Positions 8,490 through 17,752 are shown, counted from the stretch's first letter. The stretch is DNA of 64,000 bases from Micromonospora sp. WMMD1128 (GCF_027497235.1 NZ_CP114902.1:6164001-6228000), one strand, 5' to 3'. Made by a program: numbers and translations. The notes: a model not told the origin generated them from the letters alone.

Positions 8490-11400
8490 TCAACAGCGCA
8501 CCGGGACCCGGCCGACCACGCGCTCGGCAGTGTCGGGCAGCAGGTCGCTCCCGCCGTCGATCTCCAGCGCCAGCAGGCCCTGGTCCAGGCCAACGAGCAG
8601 CACGCCGTCCACCCTGCAACAGGTGAGCGCCGGGTGGTAGACGGGGATGGTGTGCACCGCCCGTTCGGTGGACGGATCCCAGATCCGCACCGTCCGGTCC
8701 CGGCTGGTAGAGGCGAGCAGCTCCCGGCCACCGACGCGCACCAGGCTCAACCCGGTGACGGCAGCCGTGTGGCCGGTGAACACGCCCACAGGCTCGCCCC
8801 ACTCGGCGTCCCACAGGCGGATCGTGTGATCGGCGCTGGCCGACGCCAGCATCCGGCGACCCGCCACGACGAGGCCGCAGAGCGCGGTGACCGCGTCCTG
8901 GTGTCCCTGCCGGGTCCACACCGGCGTGTCACCGCCGCCCCACAGCATCACCGTGCCGCTCTTGTCGGCCGAGGCAAGCGCCTCCACGCTGGGCCACCGG
9001 ACCGTCGCGAGGGCGGTCACCCAGGCACGGGTGACGTGCCCGAGCAGGACCGCCCGCACGGCGCCGCTCTGCGGGTGCCACAGCCGGATGGCCTGGTCGT
9101 CGCCGGCCGACGCGACGAGCGTCTCACCGCCGATGACGATCGGGCAGACCGCCGCCACCGGGGCGTGGTGCTCGTTCATCTCCCTCACCGGGACGCTGTG
9201 CCGCACACTCCAGGTCCCGACCGTGTTGTCGTCCTGCGCGGCGACGAGCAGCGGCTCCTCGACGTCGTCGACCGCGCACATCGCGTTGACGGGTCCTCCG
9301 GGAGTCGGGATCTCCTCCAGCCGCTCGCCCGTGGCGGCGTCCCAGATCCGCACCCGGCCGTCGGCACCGCCGGACGCGACCAGGCCCGGCCGCTCGTCAG
9401 GGACCGCGCAGAGGCTGTGCACGGGCCCGAGCCGGTCCCGCTCGGCGACCGTGTCGGGTCGGCCGCCGGCCGGGTCCCACAGCCGCACCGTGCCGTCGTC
9501 ACCCGCCGTCGCCAGCATCCGGTCCTTCGCCGTACGCAGCTCGCATACCGCGCGGATCCAGCTCGCGTGTCCCCGCAGGCTCGGCCGGCTGGTCCAGGTC
9601 GGCACGTCCCAGACCCGGATGAGCCCGTCCTCGCCCGTCGACACGAGCAGACAGCCCTCGTCAACCTCGACCGTGCAGAGATCCGTGACCGGCCCGCCGG
9701 TGGCGAGGACGTGGACGCATTCGCCGCTCTGCGGGTCCCATAGCCGGACCGTGCCGTCGTAGCCGGCCGAGGCGAGCAACGTGCCGCCGGGCGCACGAAC
9801 GGCGTAGAGGGTGGTCACCCAGCCGACGTGCCCGGTGAGGGTCAGCGTCGGGCGGGTGCCGCTCGTCGGCTCCCAGACCCGGACGACGCCGTCGAAACCG
9901 GTGGAGGCGAGCAGGTGCCGACCGCCCGCCGGGACGTACGTCACGGCGGTCACCCAGCCCGAGTGCCCGGCCAACGCGTGGCGCTGCGTCCCGGTCACCG
10001 GGTCCCAGATCCGTACCGTCCGATCGTCGCCGGCCGAGGCGAGCAGGTCACCGTCCGGCAGCGGGATGACGCAGATGTTGCGGACCCAGTCGTCGTGCCC
10101 GCGCAGTTCGTGCCGGCGCTGACCGGTTCGCGGGTCCCACAGGCCGACGGTCCCGTCGTGGCTGGCGGTGGCGATCAGCGTCTCGCCGCCGCCGGCACGG
10201 ACGGCGCACAGCCCGCGGATCGTGTCGTTGTGACAGTTGAAGACCCCCACGGCCTGGTTGGTCAACGGGTCCCAGAGCCGCACCGTGCCGTCGTCACCGG
10301 CGGAGACCAGCAACCACCGATCGTCCAGCTCGATGGCCGCCACGTCGTAGACGGCCTGCGAGTGCCCGTCCAGCACGCTGCGCTCCTGCCGGGGCGGGGT
10401 GTGCGCCCAGCGCGCGCGGTACGGCGCGATGTCCGCCTCGATCCCACTGCCCAGCCCGTCGAGCCGGTCGACCACCGAGAAGAGGGCGGCGCGCTCGGCC
10501 GGCGCCGCCGCGACCGCGAGCGGCGTGCGGTGCAGCAGCCGCACCCGTGATCGGGACCGCGGTTCCAGCGGTCTCTCCAGGTCGATGACCGAGAGCAGCC
10601 GCTCCAGGTGCGCGTGCAGGAGGTAGTCCTCGTCGGCGAGGAGCCGTTCCACGAGCCCGGCGCGGGAGGCGTGCTGGGGCAGGGAGCGCCGCAGGTAGTC
10701 GGGCACCGCTGCCCATCCCACCTCGGCCGCCAGGGCTGTCCAGGCGGCAACCAGCCGTCGCTGGTCGTCCCGGCGGGTCGCCCCGGCCAGCAACGCGTCG
10801 TTGAGGGCCTGGTGGAACAGGCGGTACGCGGGCTGACTGCCGCCGCCGGTCTCGACCAGGAAGTTCGCCGCCGACGTGCGGGCGAACGCGAGGAGTTCGT
10901 CCTCGGTGACCGTGCCGCCGAGTGCGATCACCGCGATCCGCCAGAGCGAGAGCGGCAGGCCCGGCGCCTCGGCGTACGCCAGGGCGGTGAGCGCGAGCCG
11001 GGCGGATGCTGAGCCGGCGGCCGGCAGTCCGGCCAGGTACGAGTCGAGCGCATGGGCCACGGTCGCGGTGAACGACACCGAGGCCGGGTCGACCGGCTCG
11101 ATGTCGCGCAGCGCGTGTGCCCGGGCGACGAGACCGGCCACCAGGAAGTTTCCCTTCGCCAGCTCGGCGATGCGGCGGGCCAGCGGGGCAGCCGCCGTCG
11201 AGTCGGTGTATGGGTTGCCCGGCCGTTCCGCGCCGAGCAGCCGCAGGGTCGCCAGGGCGTAGTTCACCAGATCGGCCTCGGCGAAGTATTCCGGTGTGTC
11301 CAGATCCACCAGCTCGACCGGGCCACCGAAGCAGGAGATCAGGTCACCCCGGTCGTCGCCACGCCGGGTGCCGACGACCACCCGGACGCCGTACCGGCCG

Positions 11401-12593
11401 CACTCCCGGGCCAGCGGCAGCAGGACGTCGTCGATGACCTGCCGCGCCTGACCCGGGTCGGCCGTCTCGTCCAGCGCGTCGATGACCAGCGCGAAACGAG
11501 CCGGACGACGCGCCAGCCGCTCCCGCACCGCCGGCATCAGGTCGGCCGGCGCGCTGGGCAGGTCGACGGCGGCGGCCCGGGCGATCTCGATCGCCACCTC
11601 GAGCGCGGTCTTGCCCTTGGCGTGCACGGCGCAGGACACCGAGCCGACCGTGGCCCGCACCGCGGTGTCGCCGCCCGGCAGGCTGGCCTGGATCTGCTGA
11701 TCGGCAGTGGTCACCACGCGGCCCAGGACGGCGGACTTGCCGACCCCGGGCGAGCCCGTGACGATCAGCGGCCGGATGGCGGGCGCCTCCCCGTCGATGA
11801 AGTCGACGATCCGCCGGAGCGCGGCCGTTCGGCCCCGGAACCGTGCGCCGCCCTCGGTGTCCACGGCGACACCCCGCGCCCGGGGCAGCCAGTGCCGGCC
11901 GGCCTCGCCATCGGTGCTCAACGTCCACCCCCAGGCCGAGAGGGCGGCGTCGTCGGCGTCCTCGACCCGCCAGGCCGACAACGCGCCCAACGTCATCGCC
12001 GGCACCTGTTCGTCGGCGTGGCTCAGGGTGACCGCCTGGCCCTTACCCTTGCCGTCGGCCGTGACGACCACGCCGACCACCGCCTGATACTCCGGGGACC
12101 ACACGGCGCCCCCGCTGAACCCCTTGCTGAGCGGCCCGGCGGCGCCGCTGTCGATGGTGACGTGGCCGTACCCGCCGGCTTCGACGACGGAACCGGTCGC
12201 CTGGAGGCCGCCGACCACTCCGGCCGGGAAGCCGTACGCCCAGAAGGGGCGGTCGAGCAGCGGCTTGGCGGCGAGACAGCGCAGCCGCGCCGGGGAGACG
12301 GTCGCCGGCACCGGCTCGACGAGTTCGAGCACGACCAGATCGACGTACGCCTCCCGCATACCGTCGTGCCGGCACTGCCGGACCTTGCGCCGATCGAAGT
12401 AGGCGACCTTGGGCGCGCGCGGAAAGGCGACCGTGAGATCGGGACGGAGGGTGCCATCGGCGGTGAACGCCACATGGTGGCAGGTGAGCACCAGGTTGGT
12501 GGCGATGACGATGCCGGTGCCGAGCGCCGTGTGCGGGTCCGCCTCACGGTGCAGCGCGACCGCCCACGAGCTTTCGTCCGGGGCCGTTGTCAC
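8490..12593 (-). CDS. Trypsin-like protease / NACHT NTPase / WD40 fusion protein
   Basis: A 1367-residue multidomain protein with no signal peptide, so probably cytoplasmic. Residues 10-200 are a trypsin-like protease with all three catalytic positions visible: H40 in TCHHV, D85 in YVDLVVLEL and S160 in GFSGG. Residues 250-650 are a STAND/NACHT NTPase with Walker A GSPGVGKS (280-287) and Walker B IDALDE (371-376). From about 725 to the end are 14 WD40-like units (13 clear, the last degenerate), enough for two seven-bladed propellers. Proteins of this build are predicted conflict sensors: the propeller senses, the NTPase oligomerises and the protease executes. It starts at a GTG 15 bp after the stop of a Trypco1-like gene and forms an operon with it. 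Confidence 0.85.
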   Translation of the reverse strand: MTTAPDESSWAVALHREADPHTALGTGIVIATNLVLTCHHVAFTADGTLRPDLTVAFPRAPKVAYFDRRKVRQCRHDGMREAYVDLVVLELVEPVPATVSPARLRCLAAKPLLDRPFWAYGFPAGVVGGLQATGSVVEAGGYGHVTIDSGAAGPLSKGFSGGAVWSPEYQAVVGVVVTADGKGKGQAVTLSHADEQVPAMTLGALSAWRVEDADDAALSAWGWTLSTDGEAGRHWLPRARGVAVDTEGGARFRGRTAALRRIVDFIDGEAPAIRPLIVTGSPGVGKSAVLGRVVTTADQQIQASLPGGDTAVRATVGSVSCAVHAKGKTALEVAIEIARAAAVDLPSAPADLMPAVRERLARRPARFALVIDALDETADPGQARQVIDDVLLPLARECGRYGVRVVVGTRRGDDRGDLISCFGGPVELVDLDTPEYFAEADLVNYALATLRLLGAERPGNPYTDSTAAAPLARRIAELAKGNFLVAGLVARAHALRDIEPVDPASVSFTATVAHALDSYLAGLPAAGSASARLALTALAYAEAPGLPLSLWRIAVIALGGTVTEDELLAFARTSAANFLVETGGGSQPAYRLFHQALNDALLAGATRRDDQRRLVAAWTALAAEVGWAAVPDYLRRSLPQHASRAGLVERLLADEDYLLHAHLERLLSVIDLERPLEPRSRSRVRLLHRTPLAVAAAPAERAALFSVVDRLDGLGSGIEADIAPYRARWAHTPPRQERSVLDGHSQAVYDVAAIELDDRWLLVSAGDDGTVRLWDPLTNQAVGVFNCHNDTIRGLCAVRAGGGETLIATASHDGTVGLWDPRTGQRRHELRGHDDWVRNICVIPLPDGDLLASAGDDRTVRIWDPVTGTQRHALAGHSGWVTAVTYVPAGGRHLLASTGFDGVVRVWEPTSGTRPTLTLTGHVGWVTTLYAVRAPGGTLLASAGYDGTVRLWDPQSGECVHVLATGGPVTDLCTVEVDEGCLLVSTGEDGLIRVWDVPTWTSRPSLRGHASWIRAVCELRTAKDRMLATAGDDGTVRLWDPAGGRPDTVAERDRLGPVHSLCAVPDERPGLVASGGADGRVRIWDAATGERLEEIPTPGGPVNAMCAVDDVEEPLLVAAQDDNTVGTWSVRHSVPVREMNEHHAPVAAVCPIVIGGETLVASAGDDQAIRLWHPQSGAVRAVLLGHVTRAWVTALATVRWPSVEALASADKSGTVMLWGGGDTPVWTRQGHQDAVTALCGLVVAGRRMLASASADHTIRLWDAEWGEPVGVFTGHTAAVTGLSLVRVGGRELLASTSRDRTVRIWDPSTERAVHTIPVYHPALTCCRVDGVLLVGLDQGLLALEIDGGSDLLPDTAERVVGRVPVRC

Positions 12594-12608
12594 GGGCCGA
12601 CCCGTCCG

Positions 12609-12938
12609 TCAGCGCCGTGGGCCGGCACCGCGATCGGTGGGGCCGTCCGGCTGCCAGGCGAGCGTGACCTCGAAGTTCGCCTCTCCGGTCGCCTTCGCCA
12701 CCACCCAGCTCGCCGTGCCGGTGGCCTTGATCCCGAAGCGCACCTCCACCGCGTCGGGAGAGACGGTCTTGACCTGTTCCAGCAGTTCCCGGGCGGCGGC
12801 CACGGCCGGTGCCGCGGACTCGCGCACCCAACCGGCGATGTCGCCGAGGCCGGCGGGCTGGAAGCCGGGCGTCGGCTCGACTTCGATCAGGGCAACCGTT
12901 TCGTCGTCGACCTGGTAGCGGACCACCTCAGACTGCAC
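12609..12938 (-). CDS. Trypsin-co-occurring domain 1 (Trypco1, CU044_2847-like) protein
   Basis: A 109-residue protein. It has a beta-rich start (VVRYQVDDETVALIEVEP) and a conserved C-terminal stretch (PDAVEVRFGIKATG, then GEANFEVTLAW) that I recognise as the small family found next to trypsin-domain genes in actinobacterial conflict systems. The GTG at 12938 has an ideal GGAGGT upstream; an ATG at 13022 is in frame but lacks a ribosome site. Its role is unknown. Physical association with, or regulation of, the protease of the downstream NACHT-WD40 protein is inferred from recurrent gene pairing. Confidence 0.75.
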   Translation of the reverse strand: MQSEVVRYQVDDETVALIEVEPTPGFQPAGLGDIAGWVRESAAPAVAAARELLEQVKTVSPDAVEVRFGIKATGTASWVVAKATGEANFEVTLAWQPDGPTDRGAGPRR

Positions 12939-13313
12939 GGTCACCTCCGTGACGTATTTCTGGAGAACAGGCAGGAGGGTTCGCGGCGGAGCAGAACTCC
13001 GGGCCTCTCGCCGGTCTGCCATGCTGCCCGCTGTCCTTGTCACTTTGCAATGGTCGGATCGGCGAATCGCGCCGAAGCGGCCGAACAGGCGTTTCAGGCG
13101 GGCCATCCACGCAGGACCGTTGAAGATCCACTGCGTTGCCCTGTCGGCTTTCGTCAGCGAGATCGGTGACCTTGCGCGAGCCGGACGGCGTCGGCAGAAT
13201 CGGCCCGTGCGCCGGGGCGATCCCCGTTGCTCACCTCGATCATGGCCACCCCTTCCGAGCCTTCGATCACACCGTCGACGCGGTGGGAGCTCGTGCCGCA
13301 GAGGAGCATCCGC
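12939..13313. other. 375-bp divergent spacer between the two NTPase modules
   Basis: The spacer separates the Trypco1/protease-NACHT-WD40 operon from the winged-helix/ATPase operon. It must hold both promoters. I see no convincing -35/-10 pair, tRNA, repeat or coding region. Short in-frame extensions of both neighbours run into it but have no ribosome sites. Confidence 0.5.
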
Positions 13314-13973
13314 ATGCCGGAAAAGGAACTGACCCTCGTCGACCGGTGCATTCTTGTCACGCTGATGGTGAAGGCGGCACCTTTGCCGCAGACGTACTTC
13401 AAGAACGTCGCCGGAATCAGCCTGAAGCCGGAGCACCGCAGCCGACTTAAATCACTCGGTCTGATCGAGGTCACGGAGAAGCCGAGGATTGTTCTGGCGC
13501 TCACCGACAAGGGATGGGATCGCGCCACCGAGGAGTTGGGCGCGGAGCCGCCGAAGGGCGCCGGTACCGCCGGCGGCACGCTCTACGTCGCGCTCGACTT
13601 CCTGCGCCGGCTGATCGACCACTCCGGGACCCGCGCCGACGACCTGTTCCGGATGCAGATCAACCGGGACGAGGTCGTCGCGCCGCCGGTGGCGTCGCCG
13701 GCATCCGCGGCTGTCGACGCGGTGACGCTGATCCGGCAGGCGTACCACGAGCTGGCCGCCAAGCCCGGTGACTACGTCATGCTGGCCGACCTTCGCGAGG
13801 CCCTCACCGATCTGCCCCGCCACGAGTTCGACGTCGCGCTGGTGACGCTCAACCGGGAGCGCGGCGTGCACCTGGTGCCCGAATCCAACCAGAAGGTGCT
13901 CAAGCCGCAGGAGCGGGCGGCGGCGGTGACCATCGGCAACCAGGACAAGCATCTGGTCGCCATCTCGTCATGA
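13314..13973 (+). CDS. Winged-helix protein paired with AAA/HerA ATPase, unknown function
   Basis: A 219-residue protein. The N-terminal part (ELTLVDRCILVTLMVKAA to KPRIVLALTDKGW) looks like a winged helix with a typical L-T-DKG wing. The C-terminal part (FDVALVTLNRERGVHLV, PESNQKVLKPQERAAAV, then GNQDKHLVAI) looks like a second winged-helix-type domain that recurs beside defence-type ATPases. I chose the ATG at 13314 because GAGGAG sits 7 nt upstream; the frame is open back to 13227. Its stop overlaps the start of the next gene as ATGA, so the two proteins are probably made in stoichiometric amounts. It could load the ATPase onto DNA or sense a trigger. Confidence 0.65.
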   Translation: MPEKELTLVDRCILVTLMVKAAPLPQTYFKNVAGISLKPEHRSRLKSLGLIEVTEKPRIVLALTDKGWDRATEELGAEPPKGAGTAGGTLYVALDFLRRLIDHSGTRADDLFRMQINRDEVVAPPVASPASAAVDAVTLIRQAYHELAAKPGDYVMLADLREALTDLPRHEFDVALVTLNRERGVHLVPESNQKVLKPQERAAAVTIGNQDKHLVAISS

Positions 13974-16900
13974 TCGGTGACGAGCAACGCCGGGCCCTGG
14001 CGGCGCTGAGGTTCAACTGGGCCCCGACCCCGGACGATGTCTGGAAGCCCACGCCGTTCCATGTGGCGGGTCTGCATCACGACGTCGTCACGACGGTGCT
14101 GGACAGCTTCGTGGAGGCCCAGGCCAGCACCGGCTCCAGTCCGGTCGGCGTGGCCATCCTCGGCCAACGCGGCACCGGCAAGACCCACCTCATCGGCACG
14201 GTCCGCCAGCAAGTGCAGGGACGTGGCGGCTTCTTCTTCCTGGTCGAGCTGCTCGAAGCCCGGACGTTCTGGCAACGCACCGCGATCTCGATGCTGGAGG
14301 GTCTGGTCCGGCCGATGCCGGACGAGACGACCCAGCTGCGGGCGTTCCTGCGTCGGCTGGCCGACGAGGTGGGTGCGCCCCGGACGGTACGGCGCGCGGT
14401 CGCCGGTGAGACCGAACTCAGCCGGTCGACGCTCGACGCGTTCGTCGACTTGATCCGCAAGAAGGACCGCCAGATCGGCACGGAGTGCCAGGACACCGCG
14501 CGGGCCCTGGTGCTCTACGCGGCCGAACAGTCCGCTTTGCAGGACATCGGCTACGACTTTCTGTCCTCGATGGACGAGGAGGAACCCGGCCAACGGGCCG
14601 GGTGGGGCCTGCGGCGCAATCGACGGGCGCCCCAGGAGGTGGTCCGGGACACCTCCCGGCTGCTCGCCGTCGTCGGCCCGACCGTGATCGCGGTGGACCA
14701 GATCGACCTGATGATCGCCCAATCCGTGAAGGCCACCAACCAGGAGGTCCGGGGCGAGGCGGACTGGCAGACCTCGCTCCTGCTCGAGCAGGTCGCCAGC
14801 GGTCTGATGGCGCTGCGTGAGACCACCCGGCGGACGCTGTCCGTCGTCTCGTGCCTGCCACAGACGTGGCGCAGCATCCAGCAGCAGGCGACGGACACCG
14901 TCCAGGACCGGTTCCGGGAGGCCGCCCCGCTCAAGGAGATCCCCTCCGTCGAGGTGGGCCGCGAACTGGTCGAGAAACGGTTCGCGGTGCTCTTCGAGGG
15001 CATCGGTTTCACCCCGCCCCACCCCACCTGGCCGGTACACCCGGACGCGTTCCGGGAGGTCGTCGGCTTCACCCCCCGTGAGCTGCTGCGGCGGATCGAC
15101 ACACACGTCCGGGCCTGCCTGGCCGACGGTGAGGCTCGGCAACTGCGGCACCTGCTGCACACGACAGATGACCGGCTCGTCGACGACATCGCGCCGACCC
15201 CGGTCACCGGGTCGCCGCAGGAGAGCCGGACGACCGGATTCAGCAAGATCGACGCCAGGTACGCGGAGCTGGTCGCCGCCGCCGACACCGCCTCCGCCGG
15301 GTCACCGAAGTCGGAGGACGTCCGCGTCCCCCGACTGCTCGAAGCCGGCCTGACCGCGTGGATCGCTGCGCAGGGTCCGGCCGTCGACGCGTTCAGCCTC
15401 GACCCGATCCCCGCCGGGACCAAGCCGGCGCTGCACGCCCGGCTGCGGCACAGCCTGAGCGAGGACAACGAGGACGAGGAGCACTGGTCGTTCCGGGCCA
15501 TCTCCGCGCCACACCACATCGCCGCGCTCAACCGGATCCGCAACGCGATCACGGCCGCCGGGCTCACCGAGGGCGTCGCGAAGCGCAAACTCTTCCTGCT
15601 GCGCAGCGCAAACTGGTCGACCGGCGCCCGGACCCGAGAGGTGCTGGACGCCTTCGAGCGGGCCGGCGGGCGGACGCTCGCCCTGCCCGCGCCGGACGTC
15701 GCCCGGATGGCCGCGCTCGAACAGCTCATCCAGGACCACGGGCGGGAGACGTTGCGGCCCTGGTTCGCCGACCGCCGGCCGGCCTCCGACATCACCTGCC
15801 TGCGGGAGGCGTTGGGCGACTGGCCGGGCGGGACAGCAGCCGGCCGGGCCGAGGGGCGGCCGTCGGAGGCGCCGGACCGCGAGCCAGTCGGGACGCCGCC
15901 GCCGGTCACCACCGCGCCACGCTCCGCCGGCCCCGAACCGGCGCGGCCGGCGATCGCCCTCCTGCCGCCGATGGCCGGCATCGATCCGGAGCGGCTGGGC
16001 GTCGGCACGGTCGCCGGGCGGGCCGACCCGGTCGGCATCGACCTCGAAGCACTGCGCCGGCACACCGTCATCTTCGCCGGCTCCGGTTCCGGCAAGACCG
16101 TCCTGATCCGCCGCCTGGTGGAGGAGTGCGCCCTGCGCGGTGTGTCGGCCATCGTGCTCGACCCCAACAACGACCTGGCCCGGCTCGGCGAGGCCTGGCC
16201 TGCACCACCGCCGGGCTGGGGCCCCGACGACGCCCGCCAGGCCGCGGAATACCTGGCCGGCACCGACGTGGTCATTTGGACGCCGGGACGACAGGCCGGC
16301 CGACCGTTGACCTTCCAGCCGCTGCCGGTCTTCGCCGACGTGCTCGACGACCCGGACGGGTTCACCTCGGCGGTCAACGCCGCCGTCGCCACGCTCGCTC
16401 CCCACGCCCGGGTGGACGGCGGCACGGACAAAGCCCGGCTCGGTCGCGCCGTGCTGCGCGAGGCGCTGATCGGCTACGCCCGCAGCGGCGCGAACGACCT
16501 GCGTGAGTTCACCGACGTCCTCAACGACCTCCCGGACGGCGTCAGCCAGCTCGACAGCGCGCCCAAGCTGGCGGCCGGTATGGCACAGCTACTCAAGGCG
16601 GCCCTGATCAACGATCCACTCCTGGGTGGCGTCGGCACTCCGATCGACCCGGGTGAATTGCTCACGCCGCCACCTGGTCGGCGCGCCCGGGTCTCGGTGA
16701 TCAACCTCGCCGGGCTGACCGAGGAACATCAGCGGCAGAGCTTTGTCAACCAGTTGCAGCTCGCCCTGTTCACCTGGATCAAGCGCCATCCGGCCGGGGA
16801 TCGGCCACTCGGTGGGCTCTTCGTCATGGACGAGGCGCAGACGCTGGCCCCGTCCGGTGCGGTGACGGCCTGCACCCAGAGCACGCTGGCACTCACCTCG

Positions 16901-17224
16901 CAGGCCCGCAAGTACGGGCTGGGGCTGGTCTTCGCCACCCAGGCGCCGAAGGCGTTGCACAACCAGATCCCCGGCAACGCCGCCACGCAGTTCTTCGGCC
17001 TGCTCACGGTGCCCGTGCAGATCGAGGCGGCCCGCGACGTGGCCAGGGCGAAGGGCACCGATGTTCCCGACATCGGGAAGCTGCGGACCGGCCAGTTCTA
17101 CGCCGCGGTGGAGGGCGCTCAGTTCGTCAAGATGCAGGCCCCCATGTGCTTGAGCCACCACCCTCGCAGCCCGCTCACGGTGGAGGAGATCGTCCGGCGA
17201 GCGGCCGTTCCGCCCACCGCCTGA
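13970..17224 (+). CDS. Fused AAA ATPase and HerA/FtsK-type DNA translocase
   Basis: A 1084-residue protein with two separate P-loop ATPase units. The first has Walker A GQRGTGKT (65-72) and Walker B IAVDQID (241-247), of ORC/STAND-like AAA character. A middle segment (about 450-620) contains KRKLFLLRSANWSTGARTRE and a Gly-rich turn that may be a degenerate nuclease-like or structural domain, but no catalytic residues are evident. A Pro/Ala-rich linker (620-665) leads to a HerA/FtsK-type unit with Walker A GSGSGKT (705-711), the LDPNND strand, Walker B FVMDEAQ (953-959) and the sensor ATQAP (990-994). HerA-type ATPases translocate DNA and are common in defence systems. No partner nuclease is adjacent. 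Confidence 0.8.
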   Translation: MIGDEQRRALAALRFNWAPTPDDVWKPTPFHVAGLHHDVVTTVLDSFVEAQASTGSSPVGVAILGQRGTGKTHLIGTVRQQVQGRGGFFFLVELLEARTFWQRTAISMLEGLVRPMPDETTQLRAFLRRLADEVGAPRTVRRAVAGETELSRSTLDAFVDLIRKKDRQIGTECQDTARALVLYAAEQSALQDIGYDFLSSMDEEEPGQRAGWGLRRNRRAPQEVVRDTSRLLAVVGPTVIAVDQIDLMIAQSVKATNQEVRGEADWQTSLLLEQVASGLMALRETTRRTLSVVSCLPQTWRSIQQQATDTVQDRFREAAPLKEIPSVEVGRELVEKRFAVLFEGIGFTPPHPTWPVHPDAFREVVGFTPRELLRRIDTHVRACLADGEARQLRHLLHTTDDRLVDDIAPTPVTGSPQESRTTGFSKIDARYAELVAAADTASAGSPKSEDVRVPRLLEAGLTAWIAAQGPAVDAFSLDPIPAGTKPALHARLRHSLSEDNEDEEHWSFRAISAPHHIAALNRIRNAITAAGLTEGVAKRKLFLLRSANWSTGARTREVLDAFERAGGRTLALPAPDVARMAALEQLIQDHGRETLRPWFADRRPASDITCLREALGDWPGGTAAGRAEGRPSEAPDREPVGTPPPVTTAPRSAGPEPARPAIALLPPMAGIDPERLGVGTVAGRADPVGIDLEALRRHTVIFAGSGSGKTVLIRRLVEECALRGVSAIVLDPNNDLARLGEAWPAPPPGWGPDDARQAAEYLAGTDVVIWTPGRQAGRPLTFQPLPVFADVLDDPDGFTSAVNAAVATLAPHARVDGGTDKARLGRAVLREALIGYARSGANDLREFTDVLNDLPDGVSQLDSAPKLAAGMAQLLKAALINDPLLGGVGTPIDPGELLTPPPGRRARVSVINLAGLTEEHQRQSFVNQLQLALFTWIKRHPAGDRPLGGLFVMDEAQTLAPSGAVTACTQSTLALTSQARKYGLGLVFATQAPKALHNQIPGNAATQFFGLLTVPVQIEAARDVARAKGTDVPDIGKLRTGQFYAAVEGAQFVKMQAPMCLSHHPRSPLTVEEIVRRAAVPPTA

Positions 17225-17254
17225 GGCTGGCCCGGAAGCGGTCCCGGGCCAGCC
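17225..17254. terminator. Bidirectional terminator hairpin
   Basis: A perfect 11-bp inverted repeat (GGCTGGCCCGG and CCGGGCCAGCC, 8-nt loop) lies between the convergent ATPase and AhpD-like genes. It has no T tract. Confidence 0.6.
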
Positions 17255-17266
17255 CCACCGTTCAGC

Positions 17267-17752
17267 TCAGCGCAGCGCGTCGGCGAACATCCCCGCCTCG
17301 TACGAGCCGCCCTGCTGGTGCGCGATCACCCCGAACCGGTTCGCCGCGTTGATCAGCCCGACCAGGCAGATCAGCGTCGCGATCTGGTCGTCGTCGTAGT
17401 GCTTGCGCACCTGCGCCCACGTCTCGTCGGACACCCCCTGGTAGGCGTCGGCCAGCCGGGTGCCCTCCTCGGCGAACGCCAGCGCGGCCCGCTCCGCCTC
17501 GGTGAACACGGTCGACTCACGCCAGGCGGCGACCAGGTGCAGCCGGACCGCGCTCTCCCCGGCGGCGGACGCCTCCTTGGTGTGCATGTCGATGCACCAG
17601 CCGCAGCCGTTGATCTGGCTGGCCCGCAGCGACACCAGCTCCTGGGTCGAGTACGGCAGCGGCGACTGGTGCAGGACCGTGCTGGCGTTGGCGAACCTCT
17701 TCATGAACTTCGCGGAGATCGGGTTCTCGAACAGGTTGATCCGGGTCTCCAT
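17267..17752 (-). CDS. AhpD-like carboxymuconolactone decarboxylase family protein
   Basis: A 161-residue alkylhydroperoxidase D-type protein. The redox motif is GCGWCIDMH, that is CxxC followed three residues later by His, as in AhpD peroxidases. The ATG at 17752 has GGAGGGG upstream. It is divergent from an ECF sigma factor of the SigJ/ECF41 type and is preceded by a promoter resembling the ECF41 consensus. ECF41 sigma factors are known to neighbour and control genes of exactly this family, so it is the likely target of the sigma factor. Confidence 0.88.
   Translation of the reverse strand: METRINLFENPISAKFMKRFANASTVLHQSPLPYSTQELVSLRASQINGCGWCIDMHTKEASAAGESAVRLHLVAAWRESTVFTEAERAALAFAEEGTRLADAYQGVSDETWAQVRKHYDDDQIATLICLVGLINAANRFGVIAHQQGGSYEAGMFADALR

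Noticed and set aside
11052..13169. A 705-codon open frame on the plus strand opposite the NACHT-WD40 gene
   Set aside because: It lies antisense to a protein with clear protease and NTPase motifs. Its own product is low-complexity Arg/Gly/His/Asp sequence typical of mirrored high-GC codons.
13227..13313. Longer N-terminus for the winged-helix gene, starting at TTG 13227 or ATG 13242
   Set aside because: Neither has a ribosome site, whereas ATG 13314 follows GAGGAG at normal spacing and starts directly at the folded domain.
14551..16431. A 626-codon minus-strand frame opposite the dual-ATPase gene
   Set aside because: The product is Ser/Arg/Ala-rich without any domain, while the plus strand encodes two P-loop units.
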